Origin: Mycolicibacterium sp. CBMA 234
GTDB lineage: Bacteria; Actinomycetota; Actinomycetes; Mycobacteriales; Mycobacteriaceae
Reading direction: 5' to 3'
DNA: 64,000 nucleotides
Assembly: GCF_009729415.1 (NCBI RefSeq)
Contig: NZ_MPKW01000030.1
Coordinates: 183,203-247,202 of the forward strand
The translations under genes and the position numbers were made by a program. The notes beneath the pieces are model-generated. The model saw only the letters and a program-made list of their open reading frames with translations. It searched no databases and was not told where the DNA came from. The stretch's first letter is position 1; each line of letters opens with the position of its first letter. Below, piece by piece: positions 7,423-16,676 of this stretch.

Positions 7423-10385
7423 CCACAACAGTTGAGACACCGCAGACACCCCAGGCACACCAGAAGCGGCCCAAGTTCGCCCACGCGCTGCGCATCCTGT
7501 CAGTGCCGATCATCCTGTTCTGGATCGCGATCGCCGTTCTGGTGAACGTGATCGCACCTCCGCTCGAAGTGGTCGGTGAGCTGCATGCCGCACCGATGGC
7601 GCCCGAAGACGCGCCGTCGATGAAGGCGATGAAGTTGATGGGCGCCAACTTCAAGGAGTTCAACTCCAACAGCACCATCATGGTCGTCGTCGAGGGCAAG
7701 GAGCCGCTCGGCCCGGACGCCCACGCGTACTACGACGAGATCATCCGCAAGCTGCAGCAGGACCCGGAGCACATCCAGCACATCCAGGACTTCTGGGGCG
7801 ACACCCTGACGGCGGCCGGCGCGCAGAGCGCCGACGGCAAGGCGTCGTACGTGATGATCAACCTCGCCGGCGAGCAGGGCATGACGCTCGCCAACGAAGG
7901 TGTCGACGCCGTCCGCAAGGTGATCGAGGAGACGAAAGCCCCACTGGGGGTTCAGGCGCACGTCGCCGGCCCGGCCGCGCTGACCGACGACCTGCACGTC
8001 ATCGGCAACGCAAGCCTGGTCATGATCACGCTGATCACCCTCGCGGCGATCGCGGGCATGCTGCTGGTGGTCTACCGCTCGATCAGGACCACGCTGGTCC
8101 AGTTGTTCCTGACGTTTCTGGCGTTGCTGACCGCGCGCGGCGTGGTCTCGGTGCTGGCCACCCACGATGTGTTCGGGTTGACCACCTTCGCAGGCAACAT
8201 CCTGACCATGCTGGCGATCGCCGCCGCGACCGACTACGGCATCTTCATCTTCGGCCGGTATCGCGAAGACCGCGGCATGGGTCTGGATCGGGACGACTCG
8301 TACTACGCCACCTTCAAGTCCGTCGCGCCCGTCATCGTGGGTTCCGGACTGACCATCGCGGGAGCGACGTACTGCCTGAGCTTCTGCCGACTGCCCTACT
8401 TCACCACCATGGGCGCACCTGTCGCAATCGGCATGCTGGTCGTTGTGGCGATCTCGGCCACGCTCGGCCCGGCCGTCCTGTATCTCGGCAGCCGAGTCGG
8501 GATGTACGAATCCAAGCGGCCGCCGCAGAGCAAGTTCTGGCGGCGCATCGGTACGGCCGTGGTTCGTTGGCCCGCACCGATTCTGGTGGCCAGCCTGTTC
8601 GTCGTGCTGGTCGGCGTCGTCGCCATCCCCGGCTATAAACCGGCCTACAACGACCGCTACTACCTGCCCGACGACGCCAAGGTCAACATCGGCTTTGCCG
8701 CCGCCGACCGGCACTTCACGCAGGCCCGGATGAACCCCGACATTCTGATGGTCGAGTCCACCCACGACATGCGCAATCCCGCCGACATGCTGGTGCTGAA
8801 CAAGATTTCGAGCAACGTGATGCACACCGAGGGCATCGCGATGGTGCAGAGCATCACCCGGCCGCTGGGCATCCCCATCCAGCACAGCTCGATTCCGTTC
8901 CAGACGAGCGTCTCAGGCCAGACCAGCAATATGAACCTGCCGTTCCAGCGCAAGCAACTGGAAGACCAGCTCAAGATGATCGACGCGACCAACGTGTCGA
9001 TCGACATCCTGGAGAAGCAGTACGCCCTGTCGGTTCAGCAGACCAAGCTGACCCTGGACTCGGACCGCAAGTCCCAGGAGCTGCTCAAGGTGACTGAGCA
9101 GATGCGCGACAACATCGCGAACTTCGACGACCAGTTCCGGCCGATGCGCAACTACTTCTATTGGGAACCGCACTGCTTCGACATCCCCATGTGCTCGGCG
9201 ATGAGGTCGGTGTTCGATTCCCTCGACGGCATCGACGAGCTGACCGACCGCACAGCAGATGTGCAGGTCAACACCGACAAGCTGGCCGATCTGGCGCCGA
9301 AGCTGACGGCACTGCTCCCCCAGACCATCGCGTCGATGAAGACCAGCAGGGATCTGTCGCAGGCGTCGTACAACTCGCAGAAGGCCCTCATCGACCAGAT
9401 GCAGGCCATGAACGACACCGCGCTGTCGATGGGGGCCGCCTTCGACGGCGCCAAGAACGACGACCTCTTCTATCTGCCGCCCGAGGCCTTCCAGAACCCG
9501 GATTTCCAGCGCGGGCTGAAGATGTTCATGTCTCCGGACGGCAAGTCCGCGCGCATGTTCATCACCCACCAGAGCGACCCGGCCACCGTTGACGGCATCG
9601 CCCGGGTCGGGTCCGAGCGCAAGGCCGCCCAGGAGGCCTTGAAGATGTCCTCGCTGTCGGACGCCAAGATCCACCTCGGCGGCGTCGCGGCCACCTACAA
9701 GGACATGGCCGACGGGGCCCACTACGACCTGCTGATCGCCGTCATGTCCTCGCTGACGCTGATCTTCATGATCATGCTCATCCTGACGCGCAGCGCGGTC
9801 GCGGCATTGACGATCGTCGGTACGGCGGGCAGCTCCATCGCAGCGTCCTTCGGCATCTCGGTGCTGATCTGGCAGGACCTATTCGGGATTCAGATGCAGT
9901 GGCTGGTCATGCTGATGTCGGTCATCATCCTGTTGGCCGTCGGTTCGGACTACAACCTGCTGCTGGTCTCCCGGTTCCAGGACGAGATCCACGCCGGCTT
10001 GAAGACCGGCATCATCCGGTCCATGGCCGGTACCGGCGGCGTCGTCACGTCAGCCGGACTGGTGTTCGCGGCCACCATGGCCGGCATGATGGCCAGCAAG
10101 CTGATCGTGCTGGCGCAGATGGGTTCGACGATCGCCATCGGTCTGTTGATCGACACCTTCATCGTCCGGTCGCTGCTGATGCCGTCCATCGCGGTGCTGC
10201 TCGGCCGCTGGTTCTGGTGGCCGCAGGTGGTGCATCCGCGGGGCAAGTACAACTTCGAGAAGTTCGTGCCCAAGGCGTTCCAGCAGCAGGCCCAGCCACA
10301 GCAGCCGGTGTCCGCGGGTGCGGCCGGGCGGTCGGGCTTCGTCGACGACGGCCCGACGGACACCTACCCGACGAGTACGGCGTAA
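7419..10385 (+). CDS. MmpL-family RND transporter
   Basis: 988 residues, an RND-superfamily proton-driven exporter of lipids or siderophores. Twelve membrane helices in two sets of six are readable, with a large periplasmic region after TM1 and another, with long coiled-coil character (about residues 500-640), after TM7. That coiled-coil insert is typical of MmpL4/MmpL5-type proteins. The paired proton-relay residues are Asp272-Tyr273 (AATDYGIFIFGRYRED) and Asp844-Tyr845 (VGSDYNLLLVSRFQDEI). Start ATG overlaps the mmpS stop, so the two subunits are coupled. The last 22 bases overlap the add gene on the other strand. Substrate cannot be decided from sequence; MmpL4/5-like siderophore or lipid export is the closest match. 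Confidence 0.94.
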   Translation: MTTTVETPQTPQAHQKRPKFAHALRILSVPIILFWIAIAVLVNVIAPPLEVVGELHAAPMAPEDAPSMKAMKLMGANFKEFNSNSTIMVVVEGKEPLGPDAHAYYDEIIRKLQQDPEHIQHIQDFWGDTLTAAGAQSADGKASYVMINLAGEQGMTLANEGVDAVRKVIEETKAPLGVQAHVAGPAALTDDLHVIGNASLVMITLITLAAIAGMLLVVYRSIRTTLVQLFLTFLALLTARGVVSVLATHDVFGLTTFAGNILTMLAIAAATDYGIFIFGRYREDRGMGLDRDDSYYATFKSVAPVIVGSGLTIAGATYCLSFCRLPYFTTMGAPVAIGMLVVVAISATLGPAVLYLGSRVGMYESKRPPQSKFWRRIGTAVVRWPAPILVASLFVVLVGVVAIPGYKPAYNDRYYLPDDAKVNIGFAAADRHFTQARMNPDILMVESTHDMRNPADMLVLNKISSNVMHTEGIAMVQSITRPLGIPIQHSSIPFQTSVSGQTSNMNLPFQRKQLEDQLKMIDATNVSIDILEKQYALSVQQTKLTLDSDRKSQELLKVTEQMRDNIANFDDQFRPMRNYFYWEPHCFDIPMCSAMRSVFDSLDGIDELTDRTADVQVNTDKLADLAPKLTALLPQTIASMKTSRDLSQASYNSQKALIDQMQAMNDTALSMGAAFDGAKNDDLFYLPPEAFQNPDFQRGLKMFMSPDGKSARMFITHQSDPATVDGIARVGSERKAAQEALKMSSLSDAKIHLGGVAATYKDMADGAHYDLLIAVMSSLTLIFMIMLILTRSAVAALTIVGTAGSSIAASFGISVLIWQDLFGIQMQWLVMLMSVIILLAVGSDYNLLLVSRFQDEIHAGLKTGIIRSMAGTGGVVTSAGLVFAATMAGMMASKLIVLAQMGSTIAIGLLIDTFIVRSLLMPSIAVLLGRWFWWPQVVHPRGKYNFEKFVPKAFQQQAQPQQPVSAGAAGRSGFVDDGPTDTYPTSTA

Positions 10386-11455
10386 CGCGGTTTGATGATG
10401 TCGTCGATGATCGCCAGCCGCTCATCGAACGGGATGAACGCCGACTTCATGGCGTTGATGGTGAACCGCTGCAGGTCGGTCCAGCCGTAACCGAACGCGT
10501 CGACCAGGTGCGCCATCTCCTGCGTCATGGTGGTGTCGCTCATCAGCCGGTTGTCGGTGTTGACGGTGACCCGGAACCGCAGCCGGGCCAGCTGGTCGAA
10601 CGGGTGCTCGGCGATGCTCGATGCGGCCCCGGTCTGCACGTTGCTGCTCGGGCACATCTCCAGCGGAATTCGCTTGTCCCGCACGATGTTTGCGACGCGG
10701 CCCAGCCGGAAGTTGCCGTCGGGCCGGCTCTCGATGTCATCGACGATCCGAACCCCGTGCCCCAGCCGGTCGGCGCCACAGAAGGCGATGGCCTCGTGGA
10801 TGGACGGTAGGCCGAACGCCTCTCCGGCATGGATGGTGAACCGCGCGTTACTGCCGCGCATGTACTCGAAGGCATCGAGATGGCGGGTCGGAGGGTAGCC
10901 GGCCTCGGCACCGGCGATATCGAAGCCGACGACACCCCGGTCCCGGAACCGGACGGCCAGCTCGGCGATCTCGCGCGACCGCGCCGCGTGCCGCATCGCA
11001 GTGACCAGGCAGCGGACCGTCGCCGCCTGCCCCGCTGCCGCCACGGCCTTCTCCCCATCGGCGAACCCGGCCAGCACCGCGTCGACGACCTCGTCCAGCA
11101 CCATGCCGCCGGTGATGTGCAACTCGGGCGCGAATCGCACCTCGGCGTAGACGACATTGTCAGCCGCCAGATCCTCGACGCACTCAAATGCGACGCGGTA
11201 CAGCGCATCGGCCGTCTGCATGACGCCGACCGTGTGCGCGAACGGCTCCAGGTACCGGACCAGCGAGCCGCTGTGCGCCTGCGTGCGGAACCACATCGCC
11301 AGTTCACCGACGTCGGTAGTCGGGAGCTCGTCGTAACCGTTCTGGGCGGCCAGCTCCACGACGGTGGCCGGACGCAGACCGCCGTCCAGATGGTCGTGCA
11401 ACAGTGCTTTGGGTGCCTGCTTGATCTGGTCCAGCGTCAGGGTCATGGGGTCCAT
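10364..11455 (-). CDS. add: Adenosine deaminase
   Basis: Zn-dependent hydrolytic deamination of (deoxy)adenosine to (deoxy)inosine, cytosolic purine salvage. Zinc and catalytic motifs are all present: HDHLDGGLRP near residue 20, HAGEAFGLPS, LGHGVRI, PSSNVQTG and the TDNRLMSD pair near the C-terminus. 363 residues, close to the M. tuberculosis enzyme. ATG at 11455 or 11446 are both possible starts; neither has a strong ribosome site. Its 3' end overlaps mmpL by 22 bases in the convergent orientation. Confidence 0.96.
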   Translation of the reverse strand: MDPMTLTLDQIKQAPKALLHDHLDGGLRPATVVELAAQNGYDELPTTDVGELAMWFRTQAHSGSLVRYLEPFAHTVGVMQTADALYRVAFECVEDLAADNVVYAEVRFAPELHITGGMVLDEVVDAVLAGFADGEKAVAAAGQAATVRCLVTAMRHAARSREIAELAVRFRDRGVVGFDIAGAEAGYPPTRHLDAFEYMRGSNARFTIHAGEAFGLPSIHEAIAFCGADRLGHGVRIVDDIESRPDGNFRLGRVANIVRDKRIPLEMCPSSNVQTGAASSIAEHPFDQLARLRFRVTVNTDNRLMSDTTMTQEMAHLVDAFGYGWTDLQRFTINAMKSAFIPFDERLAIIDDIIKPRYAVLVG

Positions 11456-11475
11456 CTTGCGCCGGATGGCGCGTT

Positions 11476-12297
11476 TTAGCCCGCTACGAGCAGACGCGTC
11501 CGGAACAAGTCCAGCACCTGGTCCAACGCGGCGCGGGTCGCCTGGCCCGGCTCGTCGATCAGGTGCTCGGTGAGCACAGAGTGCGGCGGCAGGAAACCGT
11601 CGGGATTGGCGTCGACATCCTCGAGCTCGACGGCGATGAAGGCGTCGCCGAGCTGCTCCCGCAGGAACTCAAACCGCTCGGCCGGGACATTCCGGTCGCT
11701 CTTGAACCGCATCCCGATCACGTTGAGGCCGCGGGCGCACCGCCCCTTGACGACCTCCAGATCCGCAGGAGAGATATCGATGTTGCGGCGTCGCTTGGCG
11801 GTGAGGCCCACCGGCAGCGACGGCTGCGACAGCACCGGGGCCAGGATGACGTCGTCTGTGGCCATCGCCAAGGCATAGCCACCGGTGAAGCACATGCCGA
11901 CCGCTCCCACGCCGGGACCACCGCAGCGTTCATGTTCGGATCGGGCCAGGGCCCGCAGCCAATCAACCACCGGCGAGGTCCGCCCGGTGGCCATGATGGT
12001 GAATTCCTTACTGACACAAGCAGGAATCAGCGACGACACCATGTATTTCATGGTGCTGGCGGTGCCTTGTGTCTTCGGGTTGGGGTCGCGCCCGGGATCG
12101 CCGAACAGATGCGGCAGCACGGCAGTACAGCCAAGGTCGACGACCTTGCGCGCGAAATCGAGCACCTTCGGGGTGATGCCGGGCATTTCGGCGATCACGA
12201 TGACGGCCGGGCCGCTACCTCGACGAAAGACCGTGCGGGACTTCCCATCATGAGTGAATTCAGAACGCTCGAAATCGCTGAGGTTGTCGAGAGACAT
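11476..12297 (-). CDS. Dienelactone hydrolase family protein
   Basis: 273 residues from ATG 12297 (MSLDNLSDFERSEF). Alpha/beta hydrolase with the DLH-type Cys nucleophile in GAVGMCFTGGYALAMA and the family's early strand AVIVIAEMPGITPKVLDFAR. DLH proteins hydrolyse dienelactones in aromatic ring breakdown, but many mycobacterial members have unknown substrates. It lies 20 bases upstream of add on the same strand, so the two may be co-transcribed. A longer TTG start at 12318 is less likely. Confidence 0.82.
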   Translation of the reverse strand: MSLDNLSDFERSEFTHDGKSRTVFRRGSGPAVIVIAEMPGITPKVLDFARKVVDLGCTAVLPHLFGDPGRDPNPKTQGTASTMKYMVSSLIPACVSKEFTIMATGRTSPVVDWLRALARSEHERCGGPGVGAVGMCFTGGYALAMATDDVILAPVLSQPSLPVGLTAKRRRNIDISPADLEVVKGRCARGLNVIGMRFKSDRNVPAERFEFLREQLGDAFIAVELEDVDANPDGFLPPHSVLTEHLIDEPGQATRAALDQVLDLFRTRLLVAG

Positions 12298-12498
12298 GAG
12301 GTCGACCCTAGCGGCCAACCGCGAACGTCGCCGCGAATGCGCTCAGGTGCCGAACTGGCTCCCCGCCACGCCCGCTAGATGGCCGATTTCGAGAAATTTG
12401 CGAGTATGAGTATTTACTGTTGCTTTCCTGTGCGTAAATTAGCCCAGCTGATCAATACAGCGGGCAAGCGTGATTTTCGAAAGTGAGCGGGGATAGTC

Positions 12499-14637
12499 AT
12501 GGCAGGTGCACATCGCAAGCAGCGCGAGGTTCGGACGCTGCCGGTATCGGCCTGGTTGAGCGCCAGCGCCGCGGCAGTCGGCATCGGGGCGGCACTGCTG
12601 GCACCGGCGGCGGTAGCGTCGGCCCAAACCGGAGGCAGCGACGGGGGTAGCCACTCGTCGGCGTCGTCCACCTCGTCCGGCCAGGGCACCGGCAAGCCCA
12701 CCAAGTCCCCCGCGGGCAAGCCCACCAAGACCGAGTCGGGCACGAAGACCGACTCCGGTACGAAGACGGACTCGGGCACGAAGACGGACTCGGGCACGAA
12801 AGCGACTGAGGGCTCCGACCCGTCCGGATCCCCAAAGCCCAAGAACAACAAGCACACCCAGACGAACAAGAATTCACCCGCCAAGGACAACTCGTCTACG
12901 ACGTCCGCGCGACAGCCCCGCAGCACCGCGGCGACGACCTCCGGCCAGCCGACGTCGCCGGCCCCGACGACGAAGCCCACGCCCAAGCGCGTGACCAACA
13001 CCGGAAGCCTGGCCCCGACGAAGGTCGCGGACGGCACACCGGCGCCGCAGCCGGCGGCAGCCGCTCCGATCGCCGCGGTGTTCTCCGCCAAGCCGGCGAG
13101 TGCCACCGCGAACTTCGGGACCTTCACCGCGACTTCCCCGGCGGCCACCGCGAACACGCCACCGAACCCGTTGGCCCCGATGATCGCGATCGCCACCGGG
13201 CTGCTGAACTCGATCGGCCGGGACCTTCGTTACACCGCCCATGCCATCGCCACCGAGGGCGTGACGTTCTTCATCAGCAACGGCACCGTCGACCATCCCA
13301 ACGCGGGCATCCTGATCGGCAATGGCTTCAACTACACCGCCGCCACCTGCCTGACCATCTGCAACGGCGGCCGCAGCGGCCTACTCGGCAACGGCGGCAA
13401 CGGCTTTGGCGGCGGTAGGGGTGCCAACGCGATGCTGCTCGGGCACGGCGGCAACGGCAGTAACGCCGTGACCGCCGGCGCCGACGGCGGCAACGGCGGA
13501 AACGGCGGCATGTTCGGGGGCAACGGCGGCCACGGCGGCAACGGCGCCGCCGCCACGGCGCCAGGCGGGGACGGCGGCTGGGGCGGCAACGGCGGCAACA
13601 CCGGCGCCTTCGCGTGGCTGAGCACCGGTGGTAATGGCGGCAACGGCGCCAACGGGGCCGCCGGCACCGCCGGCACAGCCGGAGTCGGTGGCGGTACCGA
13701 CTCCGCGAGCAATGGTGGCAACGCCACGAAAGGTGGCGCCGGTGGAGCAGGCGGCGACGGCGGCAGCTCCGGACCATGGGGATACATCGTCAGCGGCGGC
13801 CATGGCGGCAACGGCGGCGATGGCGGCGCCGGGGCGGCGGGTGGAGCCGGCGCGACCGCCGGAGGTCAGGTCGACGCGACCAACCATCCCATCAACAACG
13901 GCAACGGCGGCAAGGGCGGCGACGGCAGCGACGGCGGCGCAGGCGGCGCAGGCGGTTGGGGCGGCAGCTCTTCGGTCTACCTGGGCACCAATGGCAACGG
14001 CGGCAACGGCGGTAAGGGCGGCAACGCCGGCCTGGCCGGGAACGGCGCGAACGGCGCAGACGGCGTCAAGCTCAATCCGAACGGCGGCAACGGCGGCAAC
14101 GGCGGCACGTCCGGCCTGAATGGCGCCGGCGGCGCACTCGGCTACGCCGGCTGGGGCGGCGGCTGGGCCGGCAAGGCAGGAACGAGCGGCACAGCCGGTA
14201 CCACGGTCGTTCCGAAGGGCAACGGCAGCGGCGGTAATGGCGGCAACGGGTACAGCTTCAACGGCATCGGTACCGGCTCCAATGGCGGCAAGGCCGGCAA
14301 CGGCGGAAACGGCGGCAAGTTCGGCAACGGCGGCAAGGGCGGCAACGGCGGCAATGCCGACTCCGGTTCCGGTAACGCCGGGGTCGACGAGCTCGCCGGC
14401 AACGGTGGGACTGGCGGCGCCGGTGGCAATGGCGGTACCGGCGGGTCGATCGCCGGTGACGGTGGCAATGGCGGAAACGGCGGCGTCGGCGGAAACGGCG
14501 GCAATGGTGGCGCCAGCGCTACCCCCGGTCAGGCCGGCACGGGCGGCAGCGCGGGTACCGGTGGAACGGCACCGAAGGGCACTGCGGGCGCAGGCGGCAC
14601 CAAGGGCGCTGACGGCCAGCCGGGTAGCGCGACGTAG
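12499..14637 (+). CDS. Exported PGRS-repeat protein without PE domain
   Basis: 712 residues in four parts: an N-terminal Sec-type signal (basic start, hydrophobic core around residues 17-38, possible cleavage after AVASA near 43); a Thr/Lys/Ser/Pro-rich linker (about 45-200) holding TKTDSG repeats; a short non-repeat segment (about 225-290) with two Cys in TCLTIC; and a long PGRS region of GGNGG/GGAGG-type repeats to the end. PE_PGRS proteins of M. tuberculosis carry the same glycine repeat behind a PE domain and are sent through ESX-5. Here the PE domain is replaced by a classical signal peptide and an anchor-like linker, so Sec export and cell-surface placement are likely. ATG 12499 follows GGGGA. 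Function unknown. Confidence 0.85.
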   Translation: MAGAHRKQREVRTLPVSAWLSASAAAVGIGAALLAPAAVASAQTGGSDGGSHSSASSTSSGQGTGKPTKSPAGKPTKTESGTKTDSGTKTDSGTKTDSGTKATEGSDPSGSPKPKNNKHTQTNKNSPAKDNSSTTSARQPRSTAATTSGQPTSPAPTTKPTPKRVTNTGSLAPTKVADGTPAPQPAAAAPIAAVFSAKPASATANFGTFTATSPAATANTPPNPLAPMIAIATGLLNSIGRDLRYTAHAIATEGVTFFISNGTVDHPNAGILIGNGFNYTAATCLTICNGGRSGLLGNGGNGFGGGRGANAMLLGHGGNGSNAVTAGADGGNGGNGGMFGGNGGHGGNGAAATAPGGDGGWGGNGGNTGAFAWLSTGGNGGNGANGAAGTAGTAGVGGGTDSASNGGNATKGGAGGAGGDGGSSGPWGYIVSGGHGGNGGDGGAGAAGGAGATAGGQVDATNHPINNGNGGKGGDGSDGGAGGAGGWGGSSSVYLGTNGNGGNGGKGGNAGLAGNGANGADGVKLNPNGGNGGNGGTSGLNGAGGALGYAGWGGGWAGKAGTSGTAGTTVVPKGNGSGGNGGNGYSFNGIGTGSNGGKAGNGGNGGKFGNGGKGGNGGNADSGSGNAGVDELAGNGGTGGAGGNGGTGGSIAGDGGNGGNGGVGGNGGNGGASATPGQAGTGGSAGTGGTAPKGTAGAGGTKGADGQPGSAT
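12724..12813 (+). repeat. 18-bp in-frame tandem repeat encoding TKTDSG
   Basis: Five 18-base units starting at codon 76 of the PGRS protein. The first four encode TKTESG, TKTDSG, TKTDSG and TKTDSG; the fifth is degenerate (TKATEG). Units 3 and 4 are almost identical at DNA level (acgaagacggactcgggc), so copy-number change by slippage is likely between strains. Confidence 0.85.
13360..14620 (+). repeat. PGRS glycine-rich repeat tract
   Basis: Dense imperfect repeats of ggcggcaacggc-type 9-12 base units encoding GGNGG, GGAGG and GGTGG triplets inside the preceding gene. This is coding repeat, not a CRISPR: there are no conserved repeats with unique spacers. Such tracts are recombination- and assembly-prone, so the exact length should be treated with care. 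Confidence 0.85.
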
Positions 14638-15954
14638 CTAGTCGATTCGGTCGAGCACCAAGGGCCTCGACGGTGGCGGGACGTCGCTGACGGACCAGCC
14701 ACCGTCGAGTTCGGCCAGGGCGGACGGCAACCGCTCGGGGGTTTCGGTGTGCAGCGTGAACAGCGGCTCCCCCGCCACGACGGGCTCGCCGCTGCGGCGG
14801 TGGAGATACAGCCCCGCCCCGGCCTGCACCGGGTCACCGGGCCGGGCCCGTCCCGCGCCGAGCCGCCAGACAGCCATCGCGACGGCCATGGCGTCGATGT
14901 CGCCCATCACTCCGTTGCGCGGCGCCAGCACGGTCTCTTTGTGCGGTCCGATCGGCAGCGGCGCTGCTGAATCGCCACCCTGCGCCACGATCAGGTCCCG
15001 GAAGCGATCCATCGCGGTGCCGTCGGTCAGGGTCTGCGCGGGGTCGACGCCGTCGAGGCCGGCGAGGTCGAGCATCTCGCGGGCCAGCGCCAAGGTCAGG
15101 GTGACCACGTCGTCCGGACCACCGCCGGCCAGCACCTCCAGCGACTCGGCGACCTCGATCGCGTTGCCGACCGCGCGGCCCAGCGGCCGGTCCATGTCGG
15201 TGAGCAGCGCGCGGGTCGGCACCCCGTAGGCCGTGCCGAGATCGACCATGGCGCGGGCCAGTTCGCGTGATTCGGTCTCGGTCTTGAGGAACGCACCGCG
15301 CCCCACTTTGACGTCCAGCACCAGCGAGCGGGCACCCTCGGCCAGTTTCTTGCTCATGATCGAGCTGGCGATCAGGGGCAGCGATTCCGTGGTGCCGGTG
15401 ACGTCGCGCAGAGCATAGATTTTGCGGTCCGCGGGTGCCAGATCACCAGCCGCGAAGATGGCCGCCCCCACGTCGCAAAGTTGTTGCCGGATACGGACTT
15501 TGGATAGTTCCGCGGTGAACCCGGGGATGGCTTCGAGCTTGTCCAGGGTCCCACCGGTGTGCCCGAGGCCGCGGCCGGCGGCCTGCGGGACGGCGCCGCC
15601 GCACGCCAGGATGACCGGCACCAACGGGATGGTGAGCTTGTCGCCGACACCGCCGGTGGAGTGCTTGTCCACCAAGGCCAATGGCCGGCCGTCGCGGCGC
15701 AGGTCGGTGAAATCGAAGCGCTCCCCCGAGTCGACCATCGCAGCGGTCCAGCGGGCGATCTCATGCGGCGCCATGCCGCGCAGGAAGATCGCCATCAGCA
15801 GCGCGGACATCTGCGCGTCGTCGACCCAGCCGTGGGTGTAGCCGTCGATCACCCAATCGATTTCGGCGTCGGAGAGGACGCCGCCGTCACGCTTGGTGCG
15901 GATGACTGTCGGAGCATCGAGATACGACCCGTGATCCGGTGCGTCAGGCGACAC
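14638..15954 (-). CDS. deoA: Thymidine phosphorylase
   Basis: Phosphorolysis of thymidine and deoxyuridine to base and deoxyribose-1-phosphate. Family motifs include LVDKHSTGGVGDKLTIPLVP (phosphate and nucleoside binding), GRGLGHTGGTLDKLEAIPGF and IMSKKLAEGA with SLVLDVKVGRGAF. 438 residues, typical length. GTG start at 15954 follows GGGAGG with good spacing. Its stop codon directly abuts that of the PGRS gene on the other strand. It lies 102 bases downstream of cdd, same strand, so cdd-deoA forms a pyrimidine salvage unit. Confidence 0.96.
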   Translation of the reverse strand: MSPDAPDHGSYLDAPTVIRTKRDGGVLSDAEIDWVIDGYTHGWVDDAQMSALLMAIFLRGMAPHEIARWTAAMVDSGERFDFTDLRRDGRPLALVDKHSTGGVGDKLTIPLVPVILACGGAVPQAAGRGLGHTGGTLDKLEAIPGFTAELSKVRIRQQLCDVGAAIFAAGDLAPADRKIYALRDVTGTTESLPLIASSIMSKKLAEGARSLVLDVKVGRGAFLKTETESRELARAMVDLGTAYGVPTRALLTDMDRPLGRAVGNAIEVAESLEVLAGGGPDDVVTLTLALAREMLDLAGLDGVDPAQTLTDGTAMDRFRDLIVAQGGDSAAPLPIGPHKETVLAPRNGVMGDIDAMAVAMAVWRLGAGRARPGDPVQAGAGLYLHRRSGEPVVAGEPLFTLHTETPERLPSALAELDGGWSVSDVPPPSRPLVLDRID

Positions 15955-15999
15955 GATGAAATCCTCCCGTTGGGGCCGCGAGTCGACCCATCGAGTTAG

Positions 16000-16013
16000 T
16001 TACCGGCCAGTAA
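16000..16013. promoter_or_regulatory. 14-bp near-palindrome upstream of deoA
   Basis: ttaccggccagtaa, 12 of 14 positions self-complementary, 46 bases upstream of the deoA start. It could be an operator; no known consensus matched. Confidence 0.3.
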
Positions 16014-16027
16014 TCAGAGTTGTTGCG

Positions 16028-16061
16028 ACGCTTGGCGTTACCCACCACGCTTGGCGTTACC
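16028..16061. repeat. Two direct copies of acgcttggcgttacc
   Basis: Identical 15-mers at 16028-16042 and 16047-16061, 19 bases apart. The second copy contains the cdd stop codon. Possibly a local duplication. Confidence 0.6.
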
Positions 16062-16452
16062 GGCGGTTCAGGTCATCGGGACCGAACGCGTCGGGCAGCA
16101 GTTCGGCCAGCGGCCGCGGACCCTGGGGATGATTGATCAGCATGGTCGGCCCACCGTGCTCGAGAAGCACCTGCCGACACCGCCCACACGGCATCAGCAC
16201 TCCACCAGATCCATCCACACAAGCCAACGCGAGCAGCCGTCCACCCCCACTGGAATGTAGGGCGCAGACCACAGCGCACTCCGCGCAGAGGCCCAGCCCA
16301 TATGAGACATTTTCCACATTGCAGCCCACCACGATTCGGCCGTCGTCAACCAGCGCAGCCGCCCCCACCGGGAAGTGCGAATAGGGTGCGTACGCCCCCC
16401 TCGATGCAGCAATTGCCTTGTCTTGCAACAATTTCCAGTCAACGACCGGCAT
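16057..16452 (-). CDS. cdd: Cytidine deaminase
   Basis: Zn-dependent deamination of (deoxy)cytidine to (deoxy)uridine. The substrate motif GCNVENVSYGLGLCAECAVV and the second zinc motif PCGRCRQVLLEHGG are both present, giving the three Cys ligands and catalytic Glu. ATG 16452 (MPVVDWKLL) gives 131 residues and matches the start of the M. tuberculosis enzyme; GTG 16461 is an alternative. Divergent from sdhC across about 220 bases and upstream of deoA. Confidence 0.95.
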   Translation of the reverse strand: MPVVDWKLLQDKAIAASRGAYAPYSHFPVGAAALVDDGRIVVGCNVENVSYGLGLCAECAVVCALHSSGGGRLLALACVDGSGGVLMPCGRCRQVLLEHGGPTMLINHPQGPRPLAELLPDAFGPDDLNRR

Positions 16453-16515
16453 CACCGACACCCCGTTCCCGACCCGCCAACGCCGCCACCAGGCCCCAAT
16501 CGGAGCCCCAATTAG

Positions 16516-16534
16516 TTAACATAGGCAAACCTAA
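16516..16534. promoter_or_regulatory. Possible IdeR iron box
   Basis: ttaacataggcaaacctaa agrees with the IdeR consensus TTAGGTTAGGCTAACCTAA at 15 of 19 positions, including an unbroken ACCTAA right end and TAGGC centre. It lies 64 bases upstream of cdd and about 143 bases upstream of sdhC, in the shared divergent region. Since SDH carries three Fe-S clusters, iron control of sdh is the more sensible link. Confidence 0.45.
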
Positions 16535-16676
16535 TTTTCGACGCGGGTTCACCATTCCCCTCACACGGTAGTTCTGACTGTGCGCAAATTGGGATTAGAG
16601 TCGCCCCGAGGTTTGGGCTCGGCACGCGAAAAAGTTGCTGTCGGGTCAGCGTCCACCGACGGCGTTGGAGGTCGAA

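Noticed and set aside
7500..8885. 461-residue antisense frame over mmpL
   Set aside because: His/Asp-rich shadow of membrane-protein codons, no domain.
13328..13811. Arg-rich and Pro-rich antisense frames in the PGRS tract
   Set aside because: Products of ggc/gcc repeats read in other frames.
13360..14620. Possible CRISPR-like repeat array
   Set aside because: The repeats are in-frame glycine codons without spacers or constant repeat length.
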